Shown: in pieces, positions 32,429-43,561 of the stretch | How positions within the stretch are numbered: position 1 is the stretch's first letter | Layout of the letters: the number at the start of each line of letters is the position of its first letter | NCBI GenBank assembly: GCA_036924285.1 | Contig: JAYKYS010000004.1 | Coordinates: 18,198,001-18,262,000, forward strand | Direction: 5' to 3' | Length of the DNA: 64,000 nt | Source of the DNA: Asterella californica | Lineage: Eukaryota > Streptophyta > Marchantiopsida > Marchantiales > Aytoniaceae | Notes under the pieces: model-generated | The model's database searches: none | What the model was told of the DNA's origin: nothing | The model's input: only the letters and a program-made list of their open reading frames with translations | Program-made: the position numbers and the translations under genes

Positions 32429-35176
32429 TTGGAAGCGAGACATGTACAAAGGTCTGGAGACAAGTGTGGTGTACAGAGTTGGCAGTCTAGATTGCTGATG
32501 TTTGAGGCAGATGGGTGGAGTCGATTTACAAGAGTTGAAGATATGGAGAAAAATACAAAAAGATGGGTGGTGAAACATGTATCAGAGTTGTGGCATGTAG
32601 GAGCTCTACCTGAAGACGAAGTGGTTTCTGGATTGTTTGAAGAGTTTATGTCTGTACAGTCAATTGTCGGTTGGTTAGATAATGTGAGTGGATTGTTGGA
32701 AGGGAAAAATAGTGTGGCGGTGATCCCTATCCACTCTCGACGCATATATGAGGAGATTGCTACATACGTGCAGTTATTTCCTCATCCGATGCAGAATAAT
32801 GAGGGGAGAGAAGCAAGTTGTTGGTGTGCACTCCCCCAGGAAGTAGACGTCCATGCGAAGTACAAATCTGTACTGAGAAAGGTAAGACCGGTAGCAGCTC
32901 AACTATCTGCTAACTCCCAGCAGCAAGTACAGTTAGTGGGGACTGAGTCTATATTGCGTGATCATAGACGAGTAGGGCACCAGTTTACTGAGGAGACATT
33001 GAAGGAGCTCCAGATAGGAGGGGGTGATTTCTTGACTGAGGTCGAGAAGACAGTGTTTGAACAGATGATAGTGAAGCATGGTAAAGCATTCTCTTTTTCA
33101 GCGGAGGAGATAGGTTGTGTGGACCCAAAGGTTATAGCGCCTATGGTTATATTCACAATCTCTCATGTGCCTTGGGACCTGAAACCGATCCCAGTCCCTC
33201 GTGCTTTGTTGCCTAAACTCATCGAGTTGTTGAAGGAGAAGGTACAGATGAGGATACTTGAGCCGTCTATGGGGCCATATTCTAGCAGGTGGTTCACTGT
33301 ACCCAAGAAGTCAGGAGCTTTGCATTTTATTCAAGACTTACAGCCTGCGAATAACGTAACCATACGTAACATTGGGACGGGTCCTGTGATTGAAGAGGTA
33401 GCAGAGGCATTTGCAGGGAGAGCTATTTATTCGATAGGAGATCTATATTCTGGTTATGATCAGTTCCAGCTGGCTGTGGAGAGTAGAGATTTAACTACTA
33501 TGCGTACGCCCCTGGGGTTGATGCGGATGTGTACTCTTCCACAAGGAGCGACGAACTCGGTGGCTCATATGCAGAATGCGATGCATAAGGTACTAAGGGA
33601 GTTTGTGCCTGATATTATCATTCCATTTCTAGATGATATTCCTATAAAGGGTTGCGCAGTTGAAGACAAGGATGAAGCAGTACTTGCGAATGGATGTAGA
33701 AGGTTTGTTGCAGATCATATTAGGGATGTAGAACGTATCTTGACTCGACTGGAGGAGGTGCATCTCACCCTGTCAGGAGCTAAGTCCAAGTTTGGTGTGT
33801 CTGAGATTTTAGTGGTTGGACATCTGTGTGGTGCTTTTGGAAGGCGACCAAACCCGGAGAAGGTTGAAGCTATAGCTAGGATGACAGACTGTAAGAACAT
33901 CACGGAGGTTCGACGCTTTCTAGGTGCTTGTGTATTTTATCGTTTATCCATTCCTCATTATGCTCATGTTGCTGAGCCTTTGTATGCATTATTGAGGAAG
34001 GGTAAGAGGTTTGTATGGACCTCAGTCCATCGAGAAGCTATGAATAGACTGAAGGAGGCTCTACAGTCTCCACCTGTTCTAAGAAGAGTAGACTACGGAT
34101 GTGGGAGACCTATCATTGTCACAGTAGATACTAGTCCAAAGGCGATTGGCTGGGCAATAGGTCAAGATGATGCGGATGGACTGCGGCTTACCTCTAGGTT
34201 TGGAGCCAAGATCTTGACAGACAGGCAACGAGATTATCCTCAGGTGAAGCGTGAGTTGTGGGAGGCGGTGACAGCGATGAAGACAGACCGTGAGTTTCTA
34301 ATTGGTGCTCATGTAGTCCTAGAAACGGATTGTCTACCTCTACTAGGCATGATATCCAACTGTACCACGCCAGACATAGCAATGTTACGTTGGATTGCCT
34401 ATATTAGAAGCTTGAATCCAGAGCTGAAGCATATAAAAGGAAAGGAGAATATGGTCGCAGATATGTTGTCAAGAGCTCGATTTATAGACGAGGATGTCAT
34501 GATTTCAGAAGCTGAGGAAGAGGAGAGAAAGGATGCTCAGTGTCAAGTAAATCGACGGGCTACGAACTTGGAGCCGTTGATGTTTAGAGAGGAGCTTTAC
34601 ACAGGTAGACTTCGTGACATAAGGTATTATCTGAGCTTGTTGGAGAGGCAAGAGAGATGGAGCAAAGTAGAGTTCAAAGAGATAAGGAAACAAGCTTACA
34701 ACTATCTTCTGCATGAGAGGTATCTTTGGAGACGACCACAGAGGAGAGATGGGATGTTCATACGAGTAGTTGACGATCTGCAGACTAAGCAGCAACTAAT
34801 GAAGGAGTTCCATGATACCTTATGGGCCGGACATCGAGGGATTTGGGCTACCTATGTCAAGTTGAAGGAAAGGTATTGGTGGAAAGGTCTGTACCAGGAT
34901 GTGATGAACTACGTCAGTTCCTGCTTGCATTGCCAGTTCTACTCAAAGATACGGTATAGGGACGGTCTCGTGCCAACTTATCCGCCTTGCATTCACTTTC
35001 AGTGGGTTCTCGACTTGGTGATGATGCCTCTGGGGTTATTGGGCATGCGATATTTGGTTTTGGCTCGTGAGGATCTCTCCAATTTTGTAGAAGGACGAGC
35101 TTTGAGAACGAAGACCACAGAGGGGATATGTAAGTTTGTTCTTGAAGATATTATCTGTAGGTATGGGTCTGTATGA
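32429..35176 (+). CDS. B1 pol: RT, RNase H, integrase N-terminal part
   Basis: One open frame of 915 residues. Pre-RT to about residue 275; RT with KKSGALHFIQDLQ, TPLGLMRMCTLPQGATNSVAHM and catalytic FLDD near residue 400; RNase H with VDTSPKAIGW (565), ETDCLP (632), VADMLSR (676); integrase zinc domain HDTLWAGHRG...CLHC (794-831); first core Asp in VLDLVMM (862). It ends at TGA 35174-35176, where B2 has Gly. It is the best-preserved polymerase here, lost only by two nonsense codons further on. Confidence 0.9.
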   Translation: MEARHVQRSGDKCGVQSWQSRLLMFEADGWSRFTRVEDMEKNTKRWVVKHVSELWHVGALPEDEVVSGLFEEFMSVQSIVGWLDNVSGLLEGKNSVAVIPIHSRRIYEEIATYVQLFPHPMQNNEGREASCWCALPQEVDVHAKYKSVLRKVRPVAAQLSANSQQQVQLVGTESILRDHRRVGHQFTEETLKELQIGGGDFLTEVEKTVFEQMIVKHGKAFSFSAEEIGCVDPKVIAPMVIFTISHVPWDLKPIPVPRALLPKLIELLKEKVQMRILEPSMGPYSSRWFTVPKKSGALHFIQDLQPANNVTIRNIGTGPVIEEVAEAFAGRAIYSIGDLYSGYDQFQLAVESRDLTTMRTPLGLMRMCTLPQGATNSVAHMQNAMHKVLREFVPDIIIPFLDDIPIKGCAVEDKDEAVLANGCRRFVADHIRDVERILTRLEEVHLTLSGAKSKFGVSEILVVGHLCGAFGRRPNPEKVEAIARMTDCKNITEVRRFLGACVFYRLSIPHYAHVAEPLYALLRKGKRFVWTSVHREAMNRLKEALQSPPVLRRVDYGCGRPIIVTVDTSPKAIGWAIGQDDADGLRLTSRFGAKILTDRQRDYPQVKRELWEAVTAMKTDREFLIGAHVVLETDCLPLLGMISNCTTPDIAMLRWIAYIRSLNPELKHIKGKENMVADMLSRARFIDEDVMISEAEEEERKDAQCQVNRRATNLEPLMFREELYTGRLRDIRYYLSLLERQERWSKVEFKEIRKQAYNYLLHERYLWRRPQRRDGMFIRVVDDLQTKQQLMKEFHDTLWAGHRGIWATYVKLKERYWWKGLYQDVMNYVSSCLHCQFYSKIRYRDGLVPTYPPCIHFQWVLDLVMMPLGLLGMRYLVLAREDLSNFVEGRALRTKTTEGICKFVLEDIICRYGSV

Positions 35177-35980
35177 AGGCTATGCGTAGATAGGGGAGAA
35201 CTACGAGGGACGGAAGCGAGAGAGTTTTTTGCTCGATATGGTGTGAAGCTCAAGCTTACTACTGCGATGAATCCAGAGAGGATTGGCAAGAACGAACGAG
35301 GACATCCATCGATAGTTCAAGCTTTGGTGAAGGCGTGTGATGGTAAGCATAGAGAGTGGCCTATGTTACTCCCTTTTGCTTTATGGGCAGATAGAACAAC
35401 TCATTGTTCTACTACAGGATATATGCCTGTTGAGTTAATGTTAGGACAGAAACCGATGATGCCAGCAGAAGAAGACTTTCCTACTTGGGCTACCTTGTCA
35501 TGGGAAGATAATATGAACCGTGTGCAACTTCTCTCACTACGAATCAGGCAGCTAGAATGTAGAGAGGAGGATCTCGCTGAAACGCAGCGACAGTTGAAGA
35601 CGGCTCGACTTGGGAACAAGGAGAGGTTTGATAAGACTCACAGACTACGACCAAAACCGATACAAGTTGGAGACTAGGTGTTGGTATACGACAGCACATT
35701 GAAGAACCAACACTCTACAGTTCGAAAGTTTTCGAGAAGGTGGTTTGGCCCTTACCTTGTCTCAGATGTACATCAGAATGCTACCTATTCCTTGCAAGAG
35801 CTAGATGGCACGCCTTTAAGGCTTCCAGTTGCAGGGAAACGAGTGAAGTTATTCAAGAAGAGAGGGGAGACTGTGGAGCTAACTGAGTTCTTAGGTTCAG
35901 AGCAGACAAGAGCAAATGAAGATCTTTCTGAGACGGTCGAAGAGAGCGAAGACGATTTGGAGGACCACGAGGATCGGTGA
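35177..35980 (+). pseudogene. B1 integrase core end and C-terminal domain
   Basis: Same frame as the polymerase. CVDRGEL holds the second catalytic Asp and KNERGHPS the Glu; TTHCSTTGYMPVELM follows. TAG at 35675-35677 replaces a Trp, then LVYDSTLKNQHSTVRKFSRRWFGPYLV is the GPY-type C-terminal domain and an acidic tail closes the protein. Confidence 0.85.
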
Positions 35981-36010
35981 CGGATTGACACATACCAGAG
36001 GATCTGCAGG

Positions 36011-36025
36011 TTTGGAGGGGGTGAA
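36011..36025 (+). other. B1 polypurine tract
   Basis: TTTGGAGGGGGTGAA directly before the TGTCGTG start of the 3' LTR. Confidence 0.75.
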
Positions 36026-37156
36026 TGTCGTGTTGTACATGGGTCTGTACAGTGAAAACTAGTTGCAAAGAGATCTTTTCTCTGTTGTGTAAAAGAAGCT
36101 GCCCTGTAGCTTATCAAGCTGGGCAAGAGCTAAGCTGGGGTGGTGCTTGACAAGCTGCCCCTTAGCTTGGGTTGGAATATCACCCCTAAGGGAGTCGAAA
36201 GACATCAGAATGCAAAGCTCGGCGAGGAGAGCGACCTCATGCTTCTAGTTTTGACAGAAAGTGTTTTAAGCAATAGTTAGTATGAGTTTTAGGCTGTGAA
36301 ATATGTGAAAAAGGGAAATCGGTCGATTCTGGCTCGTGACTCGAACTCAGAATCTGATAACATGGGTGTGTAGGTGTTCATGAATACTATAGTTTTGACT
36401 CCTTATTCATTAAAAATGGAGTTGTATAGAGAAGTTATCACAGAAAAGGCTAGTAAAGACTTTGCAAGAAAATTTCTACAGTAAAAGCATACGTACAGAT
36501 TTTAAATGCTTTTAGAACGAAACCAAAGGCCATCCCAGTGATAGGGCGCCTGCCTAGGAGGGAAGTGGTCTCAGGATCAATCTCCCCTAGCCTCTGGTTC
36601 CTATTCTGGCATGTTGGCCTCCTAGAAGAGAATCTATGTTGGATATGCAGCCACGTCTTGCATATCTAGAGGCGGGAGACCGGTATCTTCCTTAATCGTG
36701 AGCTTCCTGGCCTAAGTCTCCGCATGCCATCCTGAATATACTATGGGAGATACCTGGTGCGCATATGAGGGGCCTGTAAGCCCTGTGGGGCAGCCTCATA
36801 AGTGTTGGGGCTTCGGCCTACATTGGATGGCTTGTAGTATATTCAGGGTGGCATCAAGATGGCATCGAGGGCACGGGAAACTTTTGCTGATTATTATGTA
36901 CGCATAAGGACAGCAGAGGAACAGCTTTAGATGGGGCCTTAAAATTAAAGCGAAAGATTACAGTGGAAGCGGAAGATTACAACGGAAAACTGAAGCGGAA
37001 GATTACAGCGGAAGCGGAAGGTTACAATGGAAAACTGAAGCGGAAGATTACCGCGGAAGCTTGAAGCGGAAGATTACAGCGGAAGCGGAAAACTACAGCG
37101 GAAGCGGAAGATTACCGCGGAAGCTTGAAGCGGAATATTACAGCGGAAGCGGAAAA
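36026..37156 (+). repeat. B1 3' LTR, first part
   Basis: Matches 27633 to about 28790 closely, including the tRNA-like segment, hairpin and start of the satellite. It ends in GAAAA at the C1 insertion; the duplicate GAAAA is at 49192-49196. Confidence 0.9.
36517..36602 (+). ncRNA. tRNA-like segment in B1 3' LTR
   Basis: Second copy of the 28126 segment, with CAGTGATAGGGCGCCTGCC intact and the B-box-like GGATCAATC. The outer arms are slightly mutated. Confidence 0.5.
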
Positions 37157-38786
37157 TGTAGTGACGTAGGATTTCTCCTTTTGCCCATTTAGTATACAAG
37201 ATATCGTTCCCACAGAGGATTTGCACAAGTAACGCTGCTCTAAGTTCTAAGATCTGTTCAAACACACAAACACACGGGTTTTGCCTAGAAATCCCGTCTT
37301 CTCACAAAACCACACAAAACAACACGTCTTCCAGACACGCCAAATGGTGCTCTGGACCCAAACAAACAACTACCAATTACAATATCATACAACTATTCAC
37401 AGAGAAGCTCGGGAAGACGATCTTCCTGCTTCCAGGTTGCTTCTTCCGGTCTTCTCGATACCGTCTTCCCGAAGCGATTCTCGTCTTTTGGGGGTTTAGC
37501 TCGTCTTCTCACACCTCCAGAAGGCTGTCCGGCTTCGCAGAAGTCGACTAGTAACAGTCGTTACACCTTACTCTCACACTCACCTTCCAACGGGTTGGAT
37601 AAATCACAGGGTGTATGTCCCCTGTAGCCTTCCCAGGCTTCTGCCTACGGAAGTTGTCTTCCTGCAGCACTACAACGACATTCACCTTCACGGAAGCTCA
37701 ATAGAAGTATCGGAAGCTCACTAGAAGAAGATAAGAAGATGGGGAAGATGAGGGAAGATGGGAAGAAGAAGAAATCCAAACAAGAGAAAACAGGATGAAA
37801 AAGGACAATTAAGATTCCGACAGGCTTCTAGTCCGGATCCTGACTAACAAGCCATCCCTGCTTGTAATAGTTTGAGGAGGAAGACAACAAACGTGAGTAC
37901 TGTAGCACCGTCTTCTACTCGAGGATGTCGTCTTCTGTTGCGGGAAGAAGGCTTCTTTCTTCTTCACTTCGCTGCTCTGACTGCTCTGTCTTCTGGGATC
38001 CCTTACCCAGAAGACCGTTCGTACGTAGATCCCAAGTGCTCTACTGAACGAGTCAAGCTACACTCCACAACTGTTGACATTCACCGCCACTCAAGAAGAA
38101 CACTTCCCATGCACAATTGGGAGCGAATTCAATACATTCCACCACCCAGAAGACATGAGCGAAGCTGCTGCACTCAAATCCACAATCTATTCTTCGAGAA
38201 GAAGTCACAATGGCATTGGGAAGCTCACTCCCGCTACTTCCTGCGTCTACTCCTCGACACACCAGCCTAGCTAACAGGACTGCACGAGGATGCCGTTCCC
38301 TGTTCCTAGATTGTCCACTACTTCTATCTACATCTTCAAACCACTGCTGGTGCGAGTATGCAGACCTCTCCTGTATATTCCAAGACTATTCGTATGTTTC
38401 CAACGACGGGTGTAGTGTGCTAAGACTGTCTCTGCTCTAATGTGTCTCGCCTGCCTGCCTGTAGAATCGGTGTGTATGTTCAGTTACTACAGAATCCTAC
38501 AGAACTGGCAGAACTGGCAGAGCTCCATTTCCTACTCTACGATCCTACTTAACCATCTGCCTCGAGAGTCAGGGGAGGCGACCACCAGGGAGAGAGAGAG
38601 GCGCTGACAAGAGGTTGTCACCTCACATGCATGCGGTCCCTCTTCCCAATTAGCCCTCCACTGTGTTACTCCTACGCTACCTATGCTGCCACATGGGGTC
38701 CTAACTATTTTTACATGGAAAACTGCCACCCTTAAGATAGCATGTCCGATCCTACTAAATCTGGAAGTGTCGATTAAGTTTGCTAA
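37157..38786 (-). repeat. C1 LTR, 3' non-coding part
   Basis: GAAGAC/TCTTC-rich sequence without a convincing ORF. Homologous to 55904-56985 to about 38235; the rest is unmatched in the window. Confidence 0.65.
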
Positions 38787-39093
38787 CTACTCTGATTGCT
38801 CGGTGGCAATCTCTACTTGATCTGCTCCTACCGGAGCTACTACCTCGACTTCTGATGGGCTGGGAAGCCCTGCACTTACCTCGGGTACCACTGAGGTAGC
38901 TTCCCTCTCCTCGCTCTTCGCTGGCCCTGCTGTTTTTGCGGCTGCGTCTTCCTCGGCTTCGACTTCGGAAGACGGAATGGTCTTCTGGGAAGACGAGTCG
39001 AATGGTGCGTCTTCGGTCTTCTGAGGCACCGATGCAGTACTAGGGACCATGACGACCTCATAGGGGTCCGGGGAAGTCGCTTCCTCCACGCGG
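38787..39093 (-). pseudogene. C1 ORF, 3' acidic portion beyond D
   Basis: An open minus frame rich in Glu, Ala, Ser and Val (SSEVEAEEDAAAKTAGPAK and similar). It lies directly across the D insertion from the end of the coiled-coil ORF. Whether it was joined in frame is unclear because of frameshifts near the junction. Confidence 0.35.
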
Positions 39094-39172
39094 TGTCGTG
39101 TCGTGGACCGGCTCCTATCTGAAATTCAAACTTCGATGCTTGTCGCTCCAAAGACACTCATGAGAAGACAAG

Positions 39173-39641
39173 CTAGGCCCCAGCTTACGGATTTTGGCAC
39201 AATCTCAGATCTCCATTTTCATCGCATAGATGGGTAGAGCTCCTTGTCTGCTTTCCATAGGCATCTTGTCTACTTCGTTTGGGCGCCTAGTGGAGAAGTT
39301 ACAGGACTCGAAAGATGGAGAAAATAAGTTAGGCCCCAGCTTACGTGTTTTTGGCACCACTTCGGATCTTCGTTTTTATCGCACCAGTGGATAGAGCTCC
39401 TTGTCAGCATTTCATAGGCACTTTGTCTACTTCGTTTGGACGCATAGTGAAGAAGTTACAGGACTCGAAAGATGGAGAAAACAAGCTAGGCCCCAGCTTA
39501 CGAGCTTTTGGCGCAACTTCGGATCTTTACTTTTATCGTATAGATGGATAGAGCTCGTTGTCAGCTTTCCATGGGCATCTTGTTTATTTCGTTTGAACAT
39601 CCAGAGAAGAAGTTATGCGATTCGAAAAAAGACAAAATCAA
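39173..39641 (+). repeat. About 156-bp tandem repeats in D LTR
   Basis: Unit starts near 39173, 39329 and 39487 share AGGCCCCAGCTTACG, TCGGATCT, GAGCTCCTTGTC and CGTTTGG. Another set lies in the 3' LTR from about 43643. Confidence 0.8.
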
Positions 39642-39734
39642 GCTAGGCCCTTACTGACTTACTTGCTGACTGGGTATTTAGGGCTTCAGACGTTATATCA
39701 AAGACGCAAGGGACCTGCTTCTTATTATTGAGGG

Positions 39735-40560
39735 TTGAACTTCATACGTACAGAGACAGTTGCAAGGGGGTGCTTAAGGGGCTAGCTTGTGCCTGCGACT
39801 TGTCAACGGACGGTTCGAGAGATTTAGGAGTCCAATGCAAGCGCGCAAGGCGTCGTTGGGTTCAGATCTGTGCAGGCTACGCACTGGTTCAAACGGTTTG
39901 GGAAGAGACGGATCGGGGAGTGTGTACTGAGAGAAATTGAGACGCAGGAAGCAGATTGGAGGTTTTCAGTTACCTGTGAAGGAGAGTTGGACCGTTCGGG
40001 CCGTTCCGGAGTCCAAACTTGATGTCCTTGGATCCAACGGGATCAGAACACCGAGTTCTACAGGAAATTGAAGACGATACCAGTTTTCATCGGACGGTTT
40101 GGAAGTTATGAGTGAAATTGGCTCGCAGGGAAGCGCTTACATCAAATTTTTGTTCACCTGCGACCTGAGGTTGGGCTGTTCTTCGCGATAGGTGAGCCAA
40201 GCTCTTCGTTCTTAGTGCCTACGCGATCAGGGAGTCTTTATCTACTCATAGGAGAAGACTATACGTGGATTGGATTGTTGGTTTGGGTGTGGTGAGCAAG
40301 TTTGAGCCGCAGGGAGCCGGTTTACGTCAGTTTTTTGCAACCTGCGATCAAATTTCTTGCGTGGTTTTGCAAGGGGAACTCCAAACGACTTGTTTGGAGT
40401 CTCGTTGGGTTCAGGGTAGCTAGATCTATCTGCCAGGGAAGACGGATATTAGTTTAGACGATCCGTTTGTGCGGTGTGTGCGGTTTTAAGCCGCAGGGAG
40501 GAATTTTTGAAGGTTCGATCACCTGCGATCGAAAATCGGCGATATCTCGGCTGTTGGGAG
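39735..40560 (+). repeat. About 185-bp degenerate tandem repeats in D 5' LTR
   Basis: Landmarks CGCAGGGA (or similar) and ACCTGCGA recur near 39770, 39940, 40125, 40310 and 40495. The 3' LTR lacks about 400 bp here, equal to about two units. Confidence 0.65.
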
Positions 40561-41268
40561 TCGGATCTGAAGGTTTCTTGGGTTAACGGAGTCAGCGGAG
40601 GAGACCCTATCGACATCTGAAGTCCGTTCAGCGAAAAGAGGGAGTCCACAGATAAGCCTTTTTCGGTTTCTTCGCTACGGGTTTTTCTCTTTTGAGTTCG
40701 TTAGAATTCTGGTTGGTTGTATACAGCTTGTGGTAGCTAGCTTTAGCTAAGAGCTTATACATGGATGTGGTTTGGACTTGGGTTTGGATCTTGTGATACT
40801 GATGTGGCTCTGTTTGTTAGCAAAGAGAAGTTTCTCTTACTTTGAGCTACGCTTCGGTGGTTTTGGGTCGGGGTTGTGATTCAAGGGGTGTTTTTAAGGG
40901 CTTTTGAAGCAAGTTACAGACCGCTCTGGCCTGTTTCTCAGTTTTGTGCTCTTAGGAGAAAGAACTGGCAGTGTACATACATTCAGAGTTGGTATATATC
41001 GCAACATTCGTTTTCGTGGTTGTTTTTTTCTGTCTTGTCTCTGTTTCAGCACACAACATCTCCACAGCCAGGAACCTCGCGTTTTCCTGGACATCCTTCA
41101 CGCAAAACGTCCGACGCGACATCGGTGGTGAACTCGACGTGAAGGTCTGGGGTGGAGATTTCTGTGTTTGAACTTGGCAGAAGAGATCAGCAATCATGAA
41201 CGAGGATGAAGATGGATTTGGTAGTTTGGGAGGATGCTGTGGACCTGGGATGATGGATTTCTAGACGG

Positions 41269-42870
41269 TTGGGATCATGGGAGGATGGGAGGATGGGACG
41301 AGCCATGACTATGGACGGGATGGACGGATCAGAGGGTATACCAGGGGTGCAGTTGGATGCAGCAACTGCACGATTGTTTCAAGCCTTCACTTTGTTTATG
41401 CAGCAAGAGCAAGAAAACCAACAAAAGGAGGCTTTGGTGAAGAAGGCGCTTGGAAGGGTGATCGACAAGCTCGATCTGTTTGATGAGAAAGACATCTCAA
41501 AGTACTTGAGATGTTACAAGACGGAGATGGATTTGGATCAGGTATCGGAGAAGGAGATGATCGAGACATTCGAACTCGCTGCGGTGCTTGAGATAAGGGA
41601 GCATGTGAAGGGTCTGACAAAGCGTTTTGGGAGGAACTGGGATATGTTTTCACAAGCGCTGATGGAGGAGTATTTCTTGGGAAGCTCAGATCGAGTAACC
41701 AAGAAATCATTTCTGGAATGGGTCAACGGATCCAACAAGGGTTTATAGCCTCCAGAGCTGTTAAAGGAGTTTGAGAGACAATTCTCTCAACTACCTCAGG
41801 TGGACAAGCTAGCCTTGGAGACTTACAAGACAGAGTTGTTTCTTCAAGCTACTGATGAGACATGGCAAGAACGGTTAGAGCTACTTCTGGAGGATGCGGA
41901 GGAAGAAGATGGGTTAACAAGGAATTGGGAGGTTGTGCATGAAGCGATTGAGCTTCTTGTCTGGAGACATATAAGGGAAAGGGTTACAAGGTTGACACCT
42001 GCAACGTTGACTACCACACCAGTTCGGGTAGTATCTGAGGTTCAACCTCCAGTTGTGGTTGTAGAGGAGAAGGATCCAACAATCGAGGACCTACAGCAAA
42101 AGATGCAAGATCTGCAAGCTGAGGTTACTAGGTTGGAGGATAAAGGATCATCGACTGAGATGGTGCTTGTACCCAAACCAGCTTGGGTACATCAGTGCGT
42201 GTGGTGTGATGGTACTGACCATCAACAGGACAATTGCATCGACTTTGCAGAGTCTTTGCAACGTGAGGTTATTTCTTGGGAGGATAGAAAGGTTGCATTC
42301 ACAAGTACGGATACTCTCCTTCAAGCCAACGTTGGTAAAGGAGGGATGAAGAAGTTTGTGGATGATTACCTTGCGGCACATGCAGTTGTAGCTATCGAAG
42401 CTACAAGTTATGGTGCTAGGGTGGAGGAGATTGAGCATGATCTCCATAGAGATGGTTTGGGTGAGCACGAGGATCTAAACGAGCTTAGGTTGGATACTGC
42501 ATCGTGGAAGGGACAAGAAGAGACTTCTTCAGAGAAGCAAGCTGGGAAGGATAAGGTTCAACCGGAAACTATTCTTCAGGCAATCGAGGACGATCCTTCA
42601 CAACCGGAGGAGATGGTTGGGGTGCAGACAGTGGATATGGGTGACCTGGTTGTAGACATACAACAACCAGATAATGATACAGTGATGGATGTGAAGGGAG
42701 GTTGGGAGGAGTGCATTCGAGATGCAAAGATTGGGTTCATTTCACGGGAGGTCTTGGGTGCAGCTACAAGAGAAGTCCACGATGTCTACATTGACATCAT
42801 CAAGGACAAACGACATGCTGAGGGTGAAGGAGAGTGGACGGATGCTCTCGAGGCTACGGGTATAGGATGA
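41269..42870 (+). pseudogene. D gag
   Basis: One frame broken only by TAG at 41746-41748. The capsid part aligns with B1 gag: FDEKDISKYLRCYKTEMDL, SSDRVTKKSFLEW, FERQFSQLPQVDKL..YKTELFL. A heptad-like stretch is followed by a CCHC knuckle CVWCDGTDHQQDNC and then the conserved linker FISREVLGAATREVHDVYID seen in B1 and B2. The frame ends where protease would begin in B1. Near-intact gag without pol fits a non-autonomous element. Confidence 0.8.
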
Positions 42871-43561
42871 AGGGTAACGATGGCTTACAGGGGAGAAGCC
42901 ATTGCTGAAGGTGATTTGTGTTGGGAGGATGATGCTTGGGGGATTGTAAATATTTTCAGGAAGGTTGAGAGGATGATGCTTGGGAGGTTGTGAGGATTTT
43001 CAGGAGAAGAGATCAGGGAGGATGATGGTTGAGGAGGATATCATTGTACAGCGAGATAATGATGGTTGCGGTTGAGGATTTTGGTTGCAGCAGTGTGGTT
43101 CTTTTGTTCAGAAAAACAAAAAAGAAGAGAGGATTACGTATAACGACATGTACATGCTTGAGGTTGAGGATTACAGTCATGATACAAGTGATGATTGGCA
43201 GGATGGGGGATATCTACTACGACACTTGGGTCACAAACCTCGACGATGAGGTTCTACATGACGAATGGAAGACATTTCTATGGTATGATGGGTTATTCTT
43301 TCTATGTCTTCGCATATTGAAGATGTGTAGACTTAGAGGGGGTGATTGGATGGGAGGTTCGAGGTGAAAGTCGATGAGCATGGATCTAGGGAGGATCATG
43401 GCAGGGTAGCAATTTCAAGATCACGATCGAGTTGCGGACTTGAGGATGAGGTTGAGATGGGAGGGAGGATGACAAGATGAGAATGATTGTGCGTGCCGGT
43501 CCACTCCTTGGTTGGTATCTCTGGTGCATACCGGAGGATGCACAGGTTTAGAGGGGATGGA
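42871..43561 (+). other. D 3' untranslated region with pol remnants and polypurine tract
   Basis: GGAGGATGATGG-rich sequence without a supported ORF. Its last part resembles the 3' end of B elements (GGAGGATGCACAGG). GTTTAGAGGGGATGGA before 43562 is the polypurine tract. Confidence 0.6.

Larger units (their letters stand above)
39094..41121 (+). repeat. D 5' LTR
   Basis: 2028 bp. 39173-39641 holds three tandem units of about 156 bp, each starting near AGGCCC and ending in GAAGTTA..., and 39735-40560 holds five degenerate units of about 185 bp marked by CGCAGGGA...CACCTGCGA. The remaining part to 41121 is unique. Confidence 0.85.

Noticed and set aside
40876..41171. Short ORFs repeated in both D LTRs (for example around 40876-41142 and 44940-45416)
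   Set aside because: They are kept only because LTRs are duplicated; they overlap in several frames and show no domain or independent conservation.
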